From Clostridium sp. LS (GTDB taxonomy: Bacteria > Bacillota > Clostridia > Clostridiales > Clostridiaceae), in the NCBI RefSeq assembly GCF_002760435.1, contig NZ_AUUU01000048.1:23353-87352 (forward strand): a stretch of 64,000 nt of DNA, written 5' to 3'. Below are positions 32,026 to 39,683 of this stretch, piece after piece; positions within the stretch are counted from its first letter, which is position 1, and each line of letters opens with the position of its first letter. The notes beneath the pieces were generated by a model that saw nothing but the letters and a program-made list of their open reading frames with translations, did not search any database and was not told the origin of the DNA. Both the position numbers and the translations under genes were made by a program.

Positions 32026-32247
32026 ATGAACAGAGAACAATTAGAAAAATATTTAAAAAAGAAAGTAAGGATAAGATTATTTGATGGAGAAGAAATTGAA
32101 GGTCGTTTGAGAAAAAGTGGAGAAGATGACTTTAAAAATAATCCCAATTTGTTTATTCCTAAAAATTATTATTTTGTAGTAGATGAAAATTTAAACTGTG
32201 TATCTTGTTTGTTTAAAGTATCTCACATACAAAAGATAGATATATAG
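32026..32247 (+). CDS. Sm/SH3-like small beta-barrel protein (73 aa)
   Basis: LEKYLKKKVRIRLFDGEEIEGRL, then YYFVVD...CLFKVSHIQKIDI follows the Sm-fold pattern: N-terminal helix, strand 1-2 with a 'V-I-L-DG-x-x-x-G' turn, and a last strand 'LFKVSHIQKI'. This suggests an Hfq/LSM-like or other small-barrel RNA- or protein-binding module. Fold by pattern only. Confidence 0.6.
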   Translation: MNREQLEKYLKKKVRIRLFDGEEIEGRLRKSGEDDFKNNPNLFIPKNYYFVVDENLNCVSCLFKVSHIQKIDI

Positions 32248-32294
32248 TTCTCAATACTAAGAGGAACGGTAGTTGTAGAAAGGGTGTGCAGTAA

Positions 32295-32468
32295 ATGTTT
32301 AATAAAATAATAAAGATAAAAGTGCCAAAAGAATGCAAGTGCAAAAACTGTGGGAAAATGGCAAAAATAGAATTTGCAAGACTTACTTTAGATTATGTTT
32401 TAGTTGCGGAATATATGTGTGGATGCAAGAGAACAATAGTGAGAACTAAATCGATTGATTTTATTTAG
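32295..32468 (+). CDS. Small zinc-ribbon protein (57 aa)
   Basis: GAAAGGGTGTG is the SD. KECKCKNCGKMAKIEF, then EYMCGCKRTIVRT: two Cys knuckles (CKCxxC and CGC) around a strand pair form a zinc ribbon. Unknown role. Confidence 0.65.
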   Translation: MFNKIIKIKVPKECKCKNCGKMAKIEFARLTLDYVLVAEYMCGCKRTIVRTKSIDFI

Positions 32469-32520
32469 CTAATATCAAAAGTAGTTTATAAAAAGTAAGA
32501 AGAAAAGGAGAATTAATTTT

Positions 32521-32721
32521 ATGGGAATTGATATGAGTAATTACAAAATGATTTATAAAGAACAAGTATTTAATGTGGTTGGAGTTATTCCAACTATATA
32601 TGCAGAATCAACGAATGAAATACCTAAAATTCAATTTATAGAGGCTTCATATATCGATGAAAATGGAGAGTTAAGAATTGTTCGTGACGAGGCATGGTGC
32701 TTTAAATTCGTAAGACGATAA
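32521..32721 (+). CDS. Small phage protein (66 aa), unknown
   Basis: SD AAAAGGAG. MSNYKMIYKEQVFNVVGVIP, IEASYIDENGELRIVRDEAW: beta-rich small protein similar in style to single-domain phage accessory proteins. Not recognised. Confidence 0.6.
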   Translation: MGIDMSNYKMIYKEQVFNVVGVIPTIYAESTNEIPKIQFIEASYIDENGELRIVRDEAWCFKFVRR

Positions 32722-32741
32722 ATTTAAGAAGGTTGGTGAAA

Positions 32742-33083
32742 ATGAATAATAGCATATTAGAAAAGATCGATTTTTATTGCGATATGGTCCAGAAAGGAAA
32801 ACCTTGTGCATGTGAAGCCATTCAAGATAGATATGTTTCAGAAGCTATTAATAAAATTAATAATTTTAAATTAAGGTCTTATATTGAAGAATTAGCTTTA
32901 GGATGGAAAACAATATGGGTTTACAAAGATGAATATATGCTTGAAGTAATAAAAAAGCTACCAGAACAACCAAAAACAATTTTTGATCATTGGATTTTAG
33001 GTAAAGCTTTTGGTTATTCTGATGAAGCCATAAGGAATTTTATACAAACTAAGCTCTTGTATAATCAGTTGCATGACACTTAG
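32742..33083 (+). CDS. Phage protein of unknown function (113 aa)
   Basis: ATG 32742 after GAAGGTTGGTG. Helical throughout (ILEKIDFYCDMVQKGKPCAC, AIRNFIQTKLLYNQL). Its last 35 nt overlap the leftward zinc-ribbon gene. Confidence 0.65.
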   Translation: MNNSILEKIDFYCDMVQKGKPCACEAIQDRYVSEAINKINNFKLRSYIEELALGWKTIWVYKDEYMLEVIKKLPEQPKTIFDHWILGKAFGYSDEAIRNFIQTKLLYNQLHDT

Positions 33084-33186
33084 GACATGGAGGTAAAGTG
33101 TCGGAACTTTGGTCTAGATGTACTAATTCACCGCATTTAGTGCATCTATAAGTACCAATACCTGGTTTTTCTCCTGTAGTTGGCAT
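33049..33186 (-). CDS. Leftward rubredoxin-like zinc-ribbon protein (45 aa)
   Basis: GAAAGGAGATGA precedes ATG 33186. PTTGEKPGIGTYRCTKCGEL, then DTLPPCPKCHATDY: a compact two-knuckle zinc ribbon of the type 'GTY.C..CG......DTLPPCP.C', widespread as single small proteins. It is the only leftward gene in this accessory block, probably expressed in the lysogen. Confidence 0.75.
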   Translation of the reverse strand: MPTTGEKPGIGTYRCTKCGELVHLDQSSDTLPPCPKCHATDYTRA

Positions 33187-33306
33187 ATATATCATCTCCT
33201 TTCTTACAACAATAGTTCGATATTGTTTTACCAAAATCCTTTTAAAATATGAAAAAATATCAAAATGTAATATAAATATACAAAAATAAGAATTGGAGGA
33301 ATAAGA

Positions 33307-33834
33307 ATGGATATAGGATTAATGATTGCTACAGAAAGAATTAATCAGAATTTATCTACAAAAAAATTAGCTGAAGCGGTTGGTTGCAGTCCAAGAGCAA
33401 TTGAATATTGGGAACAGGGTAAAAGAGGAATAAGTTTTGCTAAATTCGAGAAAGGTATGTTAGGTGAAGAACCAGATTGGGTACAAGAAAAAAGGAAAGC
33501 TGATTCATCCAATCCAAGTAAACTCAACCATAATAGAAAGTGGACTAAAGCAGAAGATAATTTGCTTATAGAGAAAACTAAATTATGCAGATATACGTAT
33601 AAAGATTTAGCAAGAGATTTTAATAGAACTGAAAATGCGATTAAAAGAAGGCTACATGATTTAGCAGTACCGTATAGACCAGTTCCTTTAGATACACATG
33701 TTAAATGGACTGATGAAGAAAACAAGAAAATGTTTGAACTTCATGAAAAAGGTTATGACACATATGCTATAGCTCAAGCCTTAAACAAAACTCACTTAAG
33801 TATTTCGGATAGATTAAAGAAAGTGGTGATTTAA
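33307..33834 (+). CDS. XRE HTH plus two SANT/Myb-like HTH repeats (175 aa)
   Basis: Residues 1-50 are an HTH_3 domain (LMIATERINQNLSTKKLAEAV...RAIEYWEQGKRGI). Two SANT/Myb-like domains follow: about 78-118 (RKWTKAEDNLLIEKTKLCRY...NRTENAIKRRLHDL) and about 130-173 (VKWTDEENKKMFELHEKGYD). Three DNA-binding units in one small protein are unusual. The second repeat is duplicated as the fragment at 29930-30064. SD TTGGAGGAA. Probably a phage transcription regulator. Confidence 0.8.
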   Translation: MDIGLMIATERINQNLSTKKLAEAVGCSPRAIEYWEQGKRGISFAKFEKGMLGEEPDWVQEKRKADSSNPSKLNHNRKWTKAEDNLLIEKTKLCRYTYKDLARDFNRTENAIKRRLHDLAVPYRPVPLDTHVKWTDEENKKMFELHEKGYDTYAIAQALNKTHLSISDRLKKVVI

Positions 33835-34074
33835 TTGGATGAAATAAAAAGAATACCAACTAAACTGGAGATAAAAGAGTTTCTTATAACTTTTGAGTAT
33901 GAAACTTGGAAAGGGCATCATAGGAAAATAGACAAAAGAAGAATTAAGCATGTAGATTTAGAATTAGCTAGAAAAGAATTTAAAAGAGTAGCAAATAAAT
34001 TTAGAACTGCGTTTAATGTACAAATTCTAAACGTGGAAGAAATTAAAGAAAATAAGCAAGAGATTGTTTTATAG
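33835..34074 (+). CDS. Small basic phage protein (79 aa)
   Basis: TTG start immediately after the previous stop, with GGTGAT as SD. IKEFLITFEYETWKGHHRKID, then LELARKEFKRVANKFRTAF: a strand followed by two basic helices. Not recognised. Confidence 0.6.
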   Translation: MDEIKRIPTKLEIKEFLITFEYETWKGHHRKIDKRRIKHVDLELARKEFKRVANKFRTAFNVQILNVEEIKENKQEIVL

Positions 34075-34098
34075 AAATAAGTTAACAATCCAATCGAT

Positions 34099-34282
34099 CC
34101 TGGTACACCAGGTTGCTTAGTAATTATTAGGTTAGCCACTTAGTAATTATCAAAAAGGCATGAGTAAAGCGTAAAATGCACTCGCTGGGGAGTAAGCTCC
34201 GAATAGTATAAATAAGCCAGCAAGGTCACTCGGAGAAACCTAAAACCATTTCCTATTTAACTGAGGCAATTTAGTTGAATAG
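34099..34282 (+). ncRNA. Structured leader region before the PAPS-reductase-like gene
   Basis: The 218-nt gap (34075-34292) is more GC-rich than its surroundings and dense in pairings: CCTGG-TACA-CCAGG (34099-34112); direct repeat CTTAGTAATTAT at 34116-34127 and 34139-34150; GCAT/ATGC and GAGT/ACTC crossing pairs (34158-34165 with 34176-34183), a possible pseudoknot; GCTGG/CCAGC (34184-34188, 34217-34221) enclosing GGAG/CTCC; and a 10-bp hairpin CTATTTAACT/AGTTGAATAG (34253-34282) that reaches the first base pairs of the SD. Candidate cis-regulatory RNA of no class I know. Confidence 0.4.
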
Positions 34283-34292
34283 GTGATTAGGA

Positions 34293-35147
34293 TTGTTAAC
34301 ACGAAGAAGGAAAGATTATCAGCCAATAGTAGATACATCAAAATTAGTAAAAAAATCAATATCAAGATTAATAGAATTTCAGAATAGGGATCCAAACAGG
34401 ATAACAATAGTAGCATTTAGTGGAGGAAAAGATAGCATAGTAATTTACCTTTTAGCAATATTAAGTGGAATAAAATTCGTTCCAATATATTCACCAACTA
34501 GTGCAGATCCGCCTGAGTTGATATGGTTTATTTTAAGGATATTCAATCCATGGGCAAAATCAAATGGTTATCCAGAGGTCATATTTCAAAAGTATAACAA
34601 ATGGAAAAAGGGCAGTAAAAAAGGCAAATTAAAAACAATGTGGGCGTTATTGAGTAATAGAGCAATACCACCATCAAGGCTTAAGCGTTATTGTTGTTCA
34701 GAACTAAAAGAAAGAACAGGAGAAGCTGGAGATACAGTAATAACAGGTGTTAGATGGGAAGAAAGCGAAGATAGAAGCAAACAATCTATGGTTAATTTTT
34801 TCAACGGTAAAATAATGGTTAGGATAATTGTAGATTGGAAAGAGACAGATGTATGGAGCTTTATTATAGAAAATAATATTCCATATTGTGAGCTTTACGA
34901 TCAAGGATGGGATAGGTTAGGATGCATTGGATGCCCTTTAGGAACAAATCAGAAAAAAGAATTAGCTGCTTATCCAAACTTCAAAAGGCTTTATATAAGG
35001 TCCTTTAATAATATGGTTAATTACAGAATATCAAAAGGTCTTACAGAAGATAGAGGATGGAGAACAGGAGAAGATATTATGAAATGGTGGGTAGGCGATT
35101 GTAAAAAGAAGAGAGAAGAAACAGAAGGTCAATGCTCAATGTTTTAG
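34293..35147 (+). CDS. PAPS-reductase/ATP-sulfurylase-like (PP-loop) phage protein
   Basis: The 284-aa protein has a PP-loop AFSGGKDSIVIYLLA (SGGKDS 43-48), the CC of YCCSELKE, GVRWEESEDR and a conserved WDRLGCIGCPLGT Cys pair. It ends with RGWRTGEDIMKWWVGDC. These are features of phage and DndC-related members of the PAPS-reductase superfamily. They activate a substrate with ATP; the phage members have no proven reaction. A possible nucleic-acid thiolation or modification role is inference. TTG start with AGGTGAT. Confidence 0.82.
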   Translation: MLTRRRKDYQPIVDTSKLVKKSISRLIEFQNRDPNRITIVAFSGGKDSIVIYLLAILSGIKFVPIYSPTSADPPELIWFILRIFNPWAKSNGYPEVIFQKYNKWKKGSKKGKLKTMWALLSNRAIPPSRLKRYCCSELKERTGEAGDTVITGVRWEESEDRSKQSMVNFFNGKIMVRIIVDWKETDVWSFIIENNIPYCELYDQGWDRLGCIGCPLGTNQKKELAAYPNFKRLYIRSFNNMVNYRISKGLTEDRGWRTGEDIMKWWVGDCKKKREETEGQCSMF

Positions 35148-35162
35148 AAGAAGGTGAGGTAA

Positions 35163-35834
35163 TTGAAAAAGTTAAATATTTTAGAAGGCCAAATTGATTT
35201 ATTCAATATGCCTATTCAAGAACCTATTATCAAGCCTAAAGAAAAAGTTATAGTTGAGAAACAAGAGATAAAAGAAGATTACTTCCAGAATATAATAAAT
35301 CTTTATAAAGAAAGCTGTAATAGAATCATAAAAACTGTTTCTGGAGCATTACTTGTTGAATTAGAAGATAAGACAAAGTATTTTAATGGACAAGGCGTGC
35401 ATGAATTTGATTTAGGTATAGATATAGGATTAATACCGGCAGATGAGATCCTTATCGTTAACCAAGATAAACATTTAAATGAAATACAGCTTAAAAAATT
35501 AGAAGAAATTAATCCAAATAAATATATAAAGCGTAAAGGTGATGCAAACATAATAATACCTGGTGATAAAACTACAGTTATAACACCTCGTGGATGGATA
35601 ATAGAGTGGGATCAGAAACCCTTATATAAAGAAGATGAAGTTGTCTTGAGAACAATAGAAATAAAAGTTCCAGATCAAAATTTAAATGCAGGAGATATCG
35701 TTGAATTTGAATATGCAAAAGAAACATATAAAGGGAAAATAGTAAGCATTTATAACAATGGCGAAACTATAAATGTAGTTTGGAATGGCAAACATACGGC
35801 CTTTTATTACAAATGTGTAAGAAAGATAGCTTAG
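35163..35834 (+). CDS. Phage protein with C-terminal SH3-like region (223 aa)
   Basis: TTG start after GAAGGTGAGG. The first 60 residues are linker-like. A region with GALLVELEDKTKYFNGQGVH follows. The C-terminal part (LNAGDIVEFEYAKETYKGKIVSI, VWNGKHTAFYYKCVRKI) resembles a small beta barrel. Unknown; co-transcribed with the PP-loop gene. Confidence 0.62.
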   Translation: MKKLNILEGQIDLFNMPIQEPIIKPKEKVIVEKQEIKEDYFQNIINLYKESCNRIIKTVSGALLVELEDKTKYFNGQGVHEFDLGIDIGLIPADEILIVNQDKHLNEIQLKKLEEINPNKYIKRKGDANIIIPGDKTTVITPRGWIIEWDQKPLYKEDEVVLRTIEIKVPDQNLNAGDIVEFEYAKETYKGKIVSIYNNGETINVVWNGKHTAFYYKCVRKIA

Positions 35835-35847
35835 GAGGGATAAAGCA

Positions 35848-36885
35848 ATGGAGTATATTAATGAAATTAATATTAATGAAGCTGTAATTCATGTGCTAGA
35901 TAGCAATGGAGAAGAAGCAATATTAAATGAATACAGTTTGGAATTAGACGAAGATACTTATATGTTTTTATACAAGCATATTGAAAAGTGTTTAAAAGAT
36001 GAAGAGCTTAGATATGCAAAATTCAATCAAGAAAGAAGTATGGTTAAAGAAGTAACTCAAGATTATCTAAAAGGAATAGATAAAGATCTAATAAATTCAT
36101 CCAAAGAGTTAGCTAAGCAATTATTCATGATAATGTTAGGCAATGTAAATATTCCAAGTGCTGATTTAATAGTTGCATCAATAACTACAGATCAAGGCCC
36201 TATGGTTGCAATACTTAAATTAGATTATGTTAAGAACTTTACTCATGAAGTCCAATTCATAGATAAAAAAGTAGGAGTTGGAATTGTACCACAAGCAGCA
36301 GGACTTCCGGGCAGAGGACAAAAAATACAAAAGGCTGCATTCATTAAACCAATTAGAGAAGATGAAAGATACAATTTAATGGTTTTAGATAAGCAAAAAA
36401 GTAGTAAGGAAGATGAATATGGAGCCAATTATTTTATAAATACATTTTTAGGTGCAAGCATAGTAACTAATGAAAGAGATATGACTAAAACTTTTGTAAA
36501 GGCAGCTGAGAACTGGACCAGAAAAAATATTACGGATGATGCAGTAAAAGCCGAAGAGATTAGAAGTACTATAAAAACTAAGTTAAAAGAAGAAGATACA
36601 ATAAATATAAATGAATTTTCAGAGATATTGTTTGAAGAAGATCCACAAATGGGAGAAGATTTTTCAAGTTATATAAAACAACAAGGATTAAACGATGAGG
36701 TGTTAGTGGACAAGACTTGGGTAGAAAAGAAACTAAAGAGGACAAGGCTTAATATAGATAAGCAGATAGATTTATACATCAATGAAGATGCTTATCATGA
36801 TTCTAGCAAATTTGAAATAGTACCCAATGGTGATGGATCCATAAACATGATAATAAAGAATGTTATTAATTATATAGAAAAATAA
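35848..36885 (+). CDS. YejK/NA37-like nucleoid-associated protein
   Basis: The 345-aa protein shows the 37-kDa nucleoid-associated family pattern: INEAVIHVLD at the N-terminus, IEKCLKDEELRYAKF, a central ADLIVASITTDQGPMVAILKLDYVK, and a C-terminal KTWVEKKLKRTRLNIDK. Family members bind DNA and occur in phages and elements. SD TAGGAGGGA. Confidence 0.82.
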   Translation: MEYINEININEAVIHVLDSNGEEAILNEYSLELDEDTYMFLYKHIEKCLKDEELRYAKFNQERSMVKEVTQDYLKGIDKDLINSSKELAKQLFMIMLGNVNIPSADLIVASITTDQGPMVAILKLDYVKNFTHEVQFIDKKVGVGIVPQAAGLPGRGQKIQKAAFIKPIREDERYNLMVLDKQKSSKEDEYGANYFINTFLGASIVTNERDMTKTFVKAAENWTRKNITDDAVKAEEIRSTIKTKLKEEDTININEFSEILFEEDPQMGEDFSSYIKQQGLNDEVLVDKTWVEKKLKRTRLNIDKQIDLYINEDAYHDSSKFEIVPNGDGSINMIIKNVINYIEK

Positions 36886-36914
36886 CCATATAACTTAAAG
36901 GAGTTGAGAAATGA

Positions 36915-37238
36915 ATGAGGTTTCTCAAAACAAACAATAAAAATTGGAAGTTGCTGTGTAAGGGAGAAGTACAAGCCAAGCAATTGGAAATTGATTTCAA
37001 GGATGTTGATATAACCATGAAATTTGAAGTGGGACAAAAGATTAAGATTGAAAGAGCCGAGGAAGTTGGCAAGAAAAGGCTTAAGTCAAATAAAATTGGA
37101 GAGATTGTTGATGTTACAAAAAGAATCATAGTTCTTCAGTATGAAAATTACAAAGAAAGCTTAAGCGTAGCAGATTTTCAAAAATATAAAATTTACATTA
37201 GAAATAACAACAATTGGGTTAGGTTAAAGATTAAATAA
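36915..37238 (+). CDS. Small basic phage protein with SH3-like core (107 aa)
   Basis: AAAGGAG lies 11 nt before ATG 36915. A competing ATG at 36911 in another frame would make only a 9-codon peptide overlapping the start. MKFEVGQKIKIERAEEVG, then IGEIVDVTKRIIVLQYENYK: beta-barrel-like and Lys-rich. Not recognised. Confidence 0.6.
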   Translation: MRFLKTNNKNWKLLCKGEVQAKQLEIDFKDVDITMKFEVGQKIKIERAEEVGKKRLKSNKIGEIVDVTKRIIVLQYENYKESLSVADFQKYKIYIRNNNNWVRLKIK

Positions 37239-37324
37239 AACTAAATATGAGAATTCAATTATGTCACTGTACTAAGATTTCATTCTCATATGACAATCAT
37301 TTGCTAATAAAAGGAGGAAAACAA

Positions 37325-38104
37325 ATGGATAAGCTAATTGTAAAAGGAATTAAAAACATTGAAGGAATGGAATTTCATGATATTGAAGGTGGATTTGGTG
37401 AAGGTAAAAAAGCAATGTTAGCAAAAGAAATTGCGGAAATTCATAACAAACCATTAGGGGATATAAACAGAAGGATTAATGATAATATAAAAAGATTTAA
37501 AAAAGGGATTGACATTATTGATTTAGCAGGAACAGATTTCGTTATGGATTTGAAGCATAACGGAATTTATACTCAAAATGCATTGAATGTAAGCAAAAAT
37601 ATTTACCTTTTATCAGAAAGAGGATATTCAAAATTACTCAAGATTTTAGAAGATGACACTGCATGGGAACAATATGAAAAAATAGTTGATGGTTATTTTA
37701 ATATGAGGTCAGGGATCCCTAAAATGTCTAAAGAATTGCAAGCAATATTTATGTTAGATGAAAAAACTGAAAAAATAGATGAAAGACTTACTGGATTAGA
37801 AAACAACATGACAATAGATCATGGTCAAGCGCGCAATATTAAATTAGCAGTAGATTTAAAAGTAAGAAAACTATGTTGTGGAAATGAAAGTGCTGCTTAT
37901 CAAAACAAGAATCTAAGAAGTAAAGTTTATAGATATATCTGGAGGAGCGTAAAGGATTATTTTAATGTTACAGCCTATCACAATTTATTAAGAAAAGACA
38001 TTGATAATGTAACTAACTATATAAATAACTTAGGTTTACAAGGGGCTTTATTAAGAGAAGTCCAAGAAACAAATAATCAAATGTGTTTTAAGCAGGAGGC
38101 GTAA
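37325..38104 (+). CDS. ORF6N/ORF6C phage regulatory (antirepressor-type) protein
   Basis: AAAAGGAGG selects ATG 37325 (259 aa). The N-terminal ORF6N/KilA-N-like domain covers about 20-100 (EIAEIHNKPLGDINRRINDN, GIYTQNALNVSKNIYLLSERGYSKLLKIL). ORF6C covers about 145-255 (TIDHGQARNIKLAVDLKVRK, YIWRSVKDYFNVTAYHNLLR). Proteins of this type act as antirepressors or early regulators in Gram-positive phages. Confidence 0.85.
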   Translation: MDKLIVKGIKNIEGMEFHDIEGGFGEGKKAMLAKEIAEIHNKPLGDINRRINDNIKRFKKGIDIIDLAGTDFVMDLKHNGIYTQNALNVSKNIYLLSERGYSKLLKILEDDTAWEQYEKIVDGYFNMRSGIPKMSKELQAIFMLDEKTEKIDERLTGLENNMTIDHGQARNIKLAVDLKVRKLCCGNESAAYQNKNLRSKVYRYIWRSVKDYFNVTAYHNLLRKDIDNVTNYINNLGLQGALLREVQETNNQMCFKQEA

Positions 38105-38106
38105 TA

Positions 38107-38499
38107 ATGGTAGTAGTAGAAGGAACAATAAAAGGCAAGGCTCGCCCAAGAGTATTTGGTAAACATGCCATAACTCCAGAAGATACAGTTAACTATGAAA
38201 ACTGGGTAAAAATTTGCTATCAACAGCAGGACGGAAGATGTATAGATGGTCCTGTCAAAGCAACAATTAATGTTTATCATAAGGTACCTAAGAGTTATAC
38301 AAAGAAAAGATTAAAAGCTATAAGAGAAGGTCTGGAATATCCTCAAAAGAAACCAGATGCAGATAATATAGCAAAGATAATTTTGGATAGCTTGAACAAA
38401 ATTGCCTTTACTGATGATAGTCAGGTAGTAGAGCTTATAGTTAATAAATTATGGACTGAAGATAATGAACGTGTGGAGTTTGAATTGCAAGAAGTTTAA
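38107..38499 (+). CDS. rusA: RusA-family Holliday junction resolvase
   Basis: The 130-aa protein carries GKARPRVF at the start and the catalytic Asp set in KKPDADNIAKIILDSLN and FTDDSQVVEL, the RusA signature. It cuts Holliday junctions or branched DNA before packaging. SD AGGAGGCG within the end of the preceding gene. Confidence 0.92.
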   Translation: MVVVEGTIKGKARPRVFGKHAITPEDTVNYENWVKICYQQQDGRCIDGPVKATINVYHKVPKSYTKKRLKAIREGLEYPQKKPDADNIAKIILDSLNKIAFTDDSQVVELIVNKLWTEDNERVEFELQEV

Positions 38500-38523
38500 T
38501 TATTCATAAATTAACAGAGTTAC

Positions 38524-38562
38524 AAAGGCGTGGACAATCCAAATTGCAAGTGTCCAACCTTT
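38524..38562 (+). other. Stable intergenic hairpin after rusA
   Basis: AAAGG (38524-38528) / CCTTT (38558-38562) and TGGACA (38531-38536) / TGTCCA (38551-38556) form an 11-bp stem with a small internal loop and a 14-nt loop. There is no T-run. It lies in a 113-nt gap between rusA and the next gene; could mark an RNA-processing site. Confidence 0.55.
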
Positions 38563-38612
38563 GGGAATTCAGAATCACATGACCATCACATAAGAAAGAA
38601 GGTTAAAAATAA

Positions 38613-38927
38613 ATGAAAATTAATATAGGAGATTATTTAATAGAATCTGATTCAATGCAATTTATAGTAAAGGAAAAGAAGATTGTCCAAGATGGAGAGA
38701 ATAAGGGCAAAGAATATTGGGTTAATGCAGCGTATTGTTGTAAGTTTGATGAAGCACTTAGATTTATACCGAATGAAGTTTTAAGAGCTAATGATGACAT
38801 AGATATCATAATGGATAAATTTAAGCAAATACAGGCAGATATTAAGGCTATAGCAAATATGCCAGCAATAGAAATAAAAGCAAGTAATGGAGGTATAACT
38901 GATGAATCCACAGGAGCTAATGAATAA
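38613..38927 (+). CDS. Small phage protein (104 aa), DUF5405-like pattern
   Basis: KINIGDYLIESDSMQFIVKE, then YWVNAAYCCKFDEALRFIPN: strand-turn-strand followed by a helix, as in small phage proteins of the DUF5405 kind (role unknown). C-terminal acidic/helical tail. It overlaps the next gene by 26 nt. Confidence 0.6.
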   Translation: MKINIGDYLIESDSMQFIVKEKKIVQDGENKGKEYWVNAAYCCKFDEALRFIPNEVLRANDDIDIIMDKFKQIQADIKAIANMPAIEIKASNGGITDESTGANE

Positions 38928-39246
38928 ATTAGATACATGTATACTTGCTTTATCGCAAGGAAATATAGAGCAAAAAAAATTGGGATTAGAAAAAGCTAAA
39001 ACTGAAAGAGATTATAGAATTAAATATAACCAAAAGATGCTGCAGTTAAAAATGGACAAGTGCCAGGCAACATTAGTTTCAACTTTAGCTAAAAGTGATC
39101 CGGAGGTTTCAGAACTAGCAATGAAAAGAGATATAGCTGAAAGTGCTTATTATACATGTATAAGTGCAACAGAGAACTTAAGACTAGAGATTGAGATAAT
39201 AAGGACAAAATTGGCTTGGCTAAGAGCTGAGTTAAACAATAGTTAG
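38902..39246 (+). CDS. Coiled-coil phage protein (114 aa)
   Basis: TGGAGGT SD inside the previous gene places ATG 38902. Long helices (QKKLGLEKAKTERDYRIKYN, ENLRLEIEIIRTKLAWLRAEL). Usually found just before ArpU-like genes in clostridial phages; role unknown. Confidence 0.65.
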   Translation: MNPQELMNKLDTCILALSQGNIEQKKLGLEKAKTERDYRIKYNQKMLQLKMDKCQATLVSTLAKSDPEVSELAMKRDIAESAYYTCISATENLRLEIEIIRTKLAWLRAELNNS

Positions 39247-39257
39247 GAGGATGTTTT

Positions 39258-39683
39258 ATGTACGAAGATATAAAACAAAGGTTAAGGAATTATAAAAAGA
39301 TATTAGCTAAAAGAAATGAATATGAACTTCAGATAAAAGAATTAGAAGAGGATATTGGAATTACTGAACCACCCCAGGGCGAAGCTACAGGAAAGACTTA
39401 TAAAATTAGTAGCGTATCAGAAAATCAGGCAATAGAATTAGCAGAAAAGAAATTAAGACTTCAAGAATTAATTAACATAAACCAAAAAGAAATAGACCAT
39501 ATACAAAATGCACTTAGTGGATTAAGAGAATGGGAAAGGCAAGCTATAGAATTAAGATTTGTAGAAGAGCGAAGAATTGAGAGTGTTTGTTATATTATGA
39601 ATAGGGCAAAAAAAACAATTAATAAATATATAGCGAATGGGTTAAAAGAAATGCATGAAATATTAAAAGATGATATAGCCTAA
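39258..39683 (+). CDS. ArpU-like late-gene transcriptional regulator (141 aa)
   Basis: An N-terminal coiled coil (RNYKKILAKRNEYELQIKEL) is followed by a sigma-region-4-like HTH (LREWERQAIELRFVEERRIE, then NRAKKTINKYIANGLKEM). ArpU-type proteins are encoded just upstream of the packaging genes and activate late transcription. The position right before the non-coding segment and terminase fits. SD TAGGAGG. Confidence 0.75.
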   Translation: MYEDIKQRLRNYKKILAKRNEYELQIKELEEDIGITEPPQGEATGKTYKISSVSENQAIELAEKKLRLQELININQKEIDHIQNALSGLREWERQAIELRFVEERRIESVCYIMNRAKKTINKYIANGLKEMHEILKDDIA

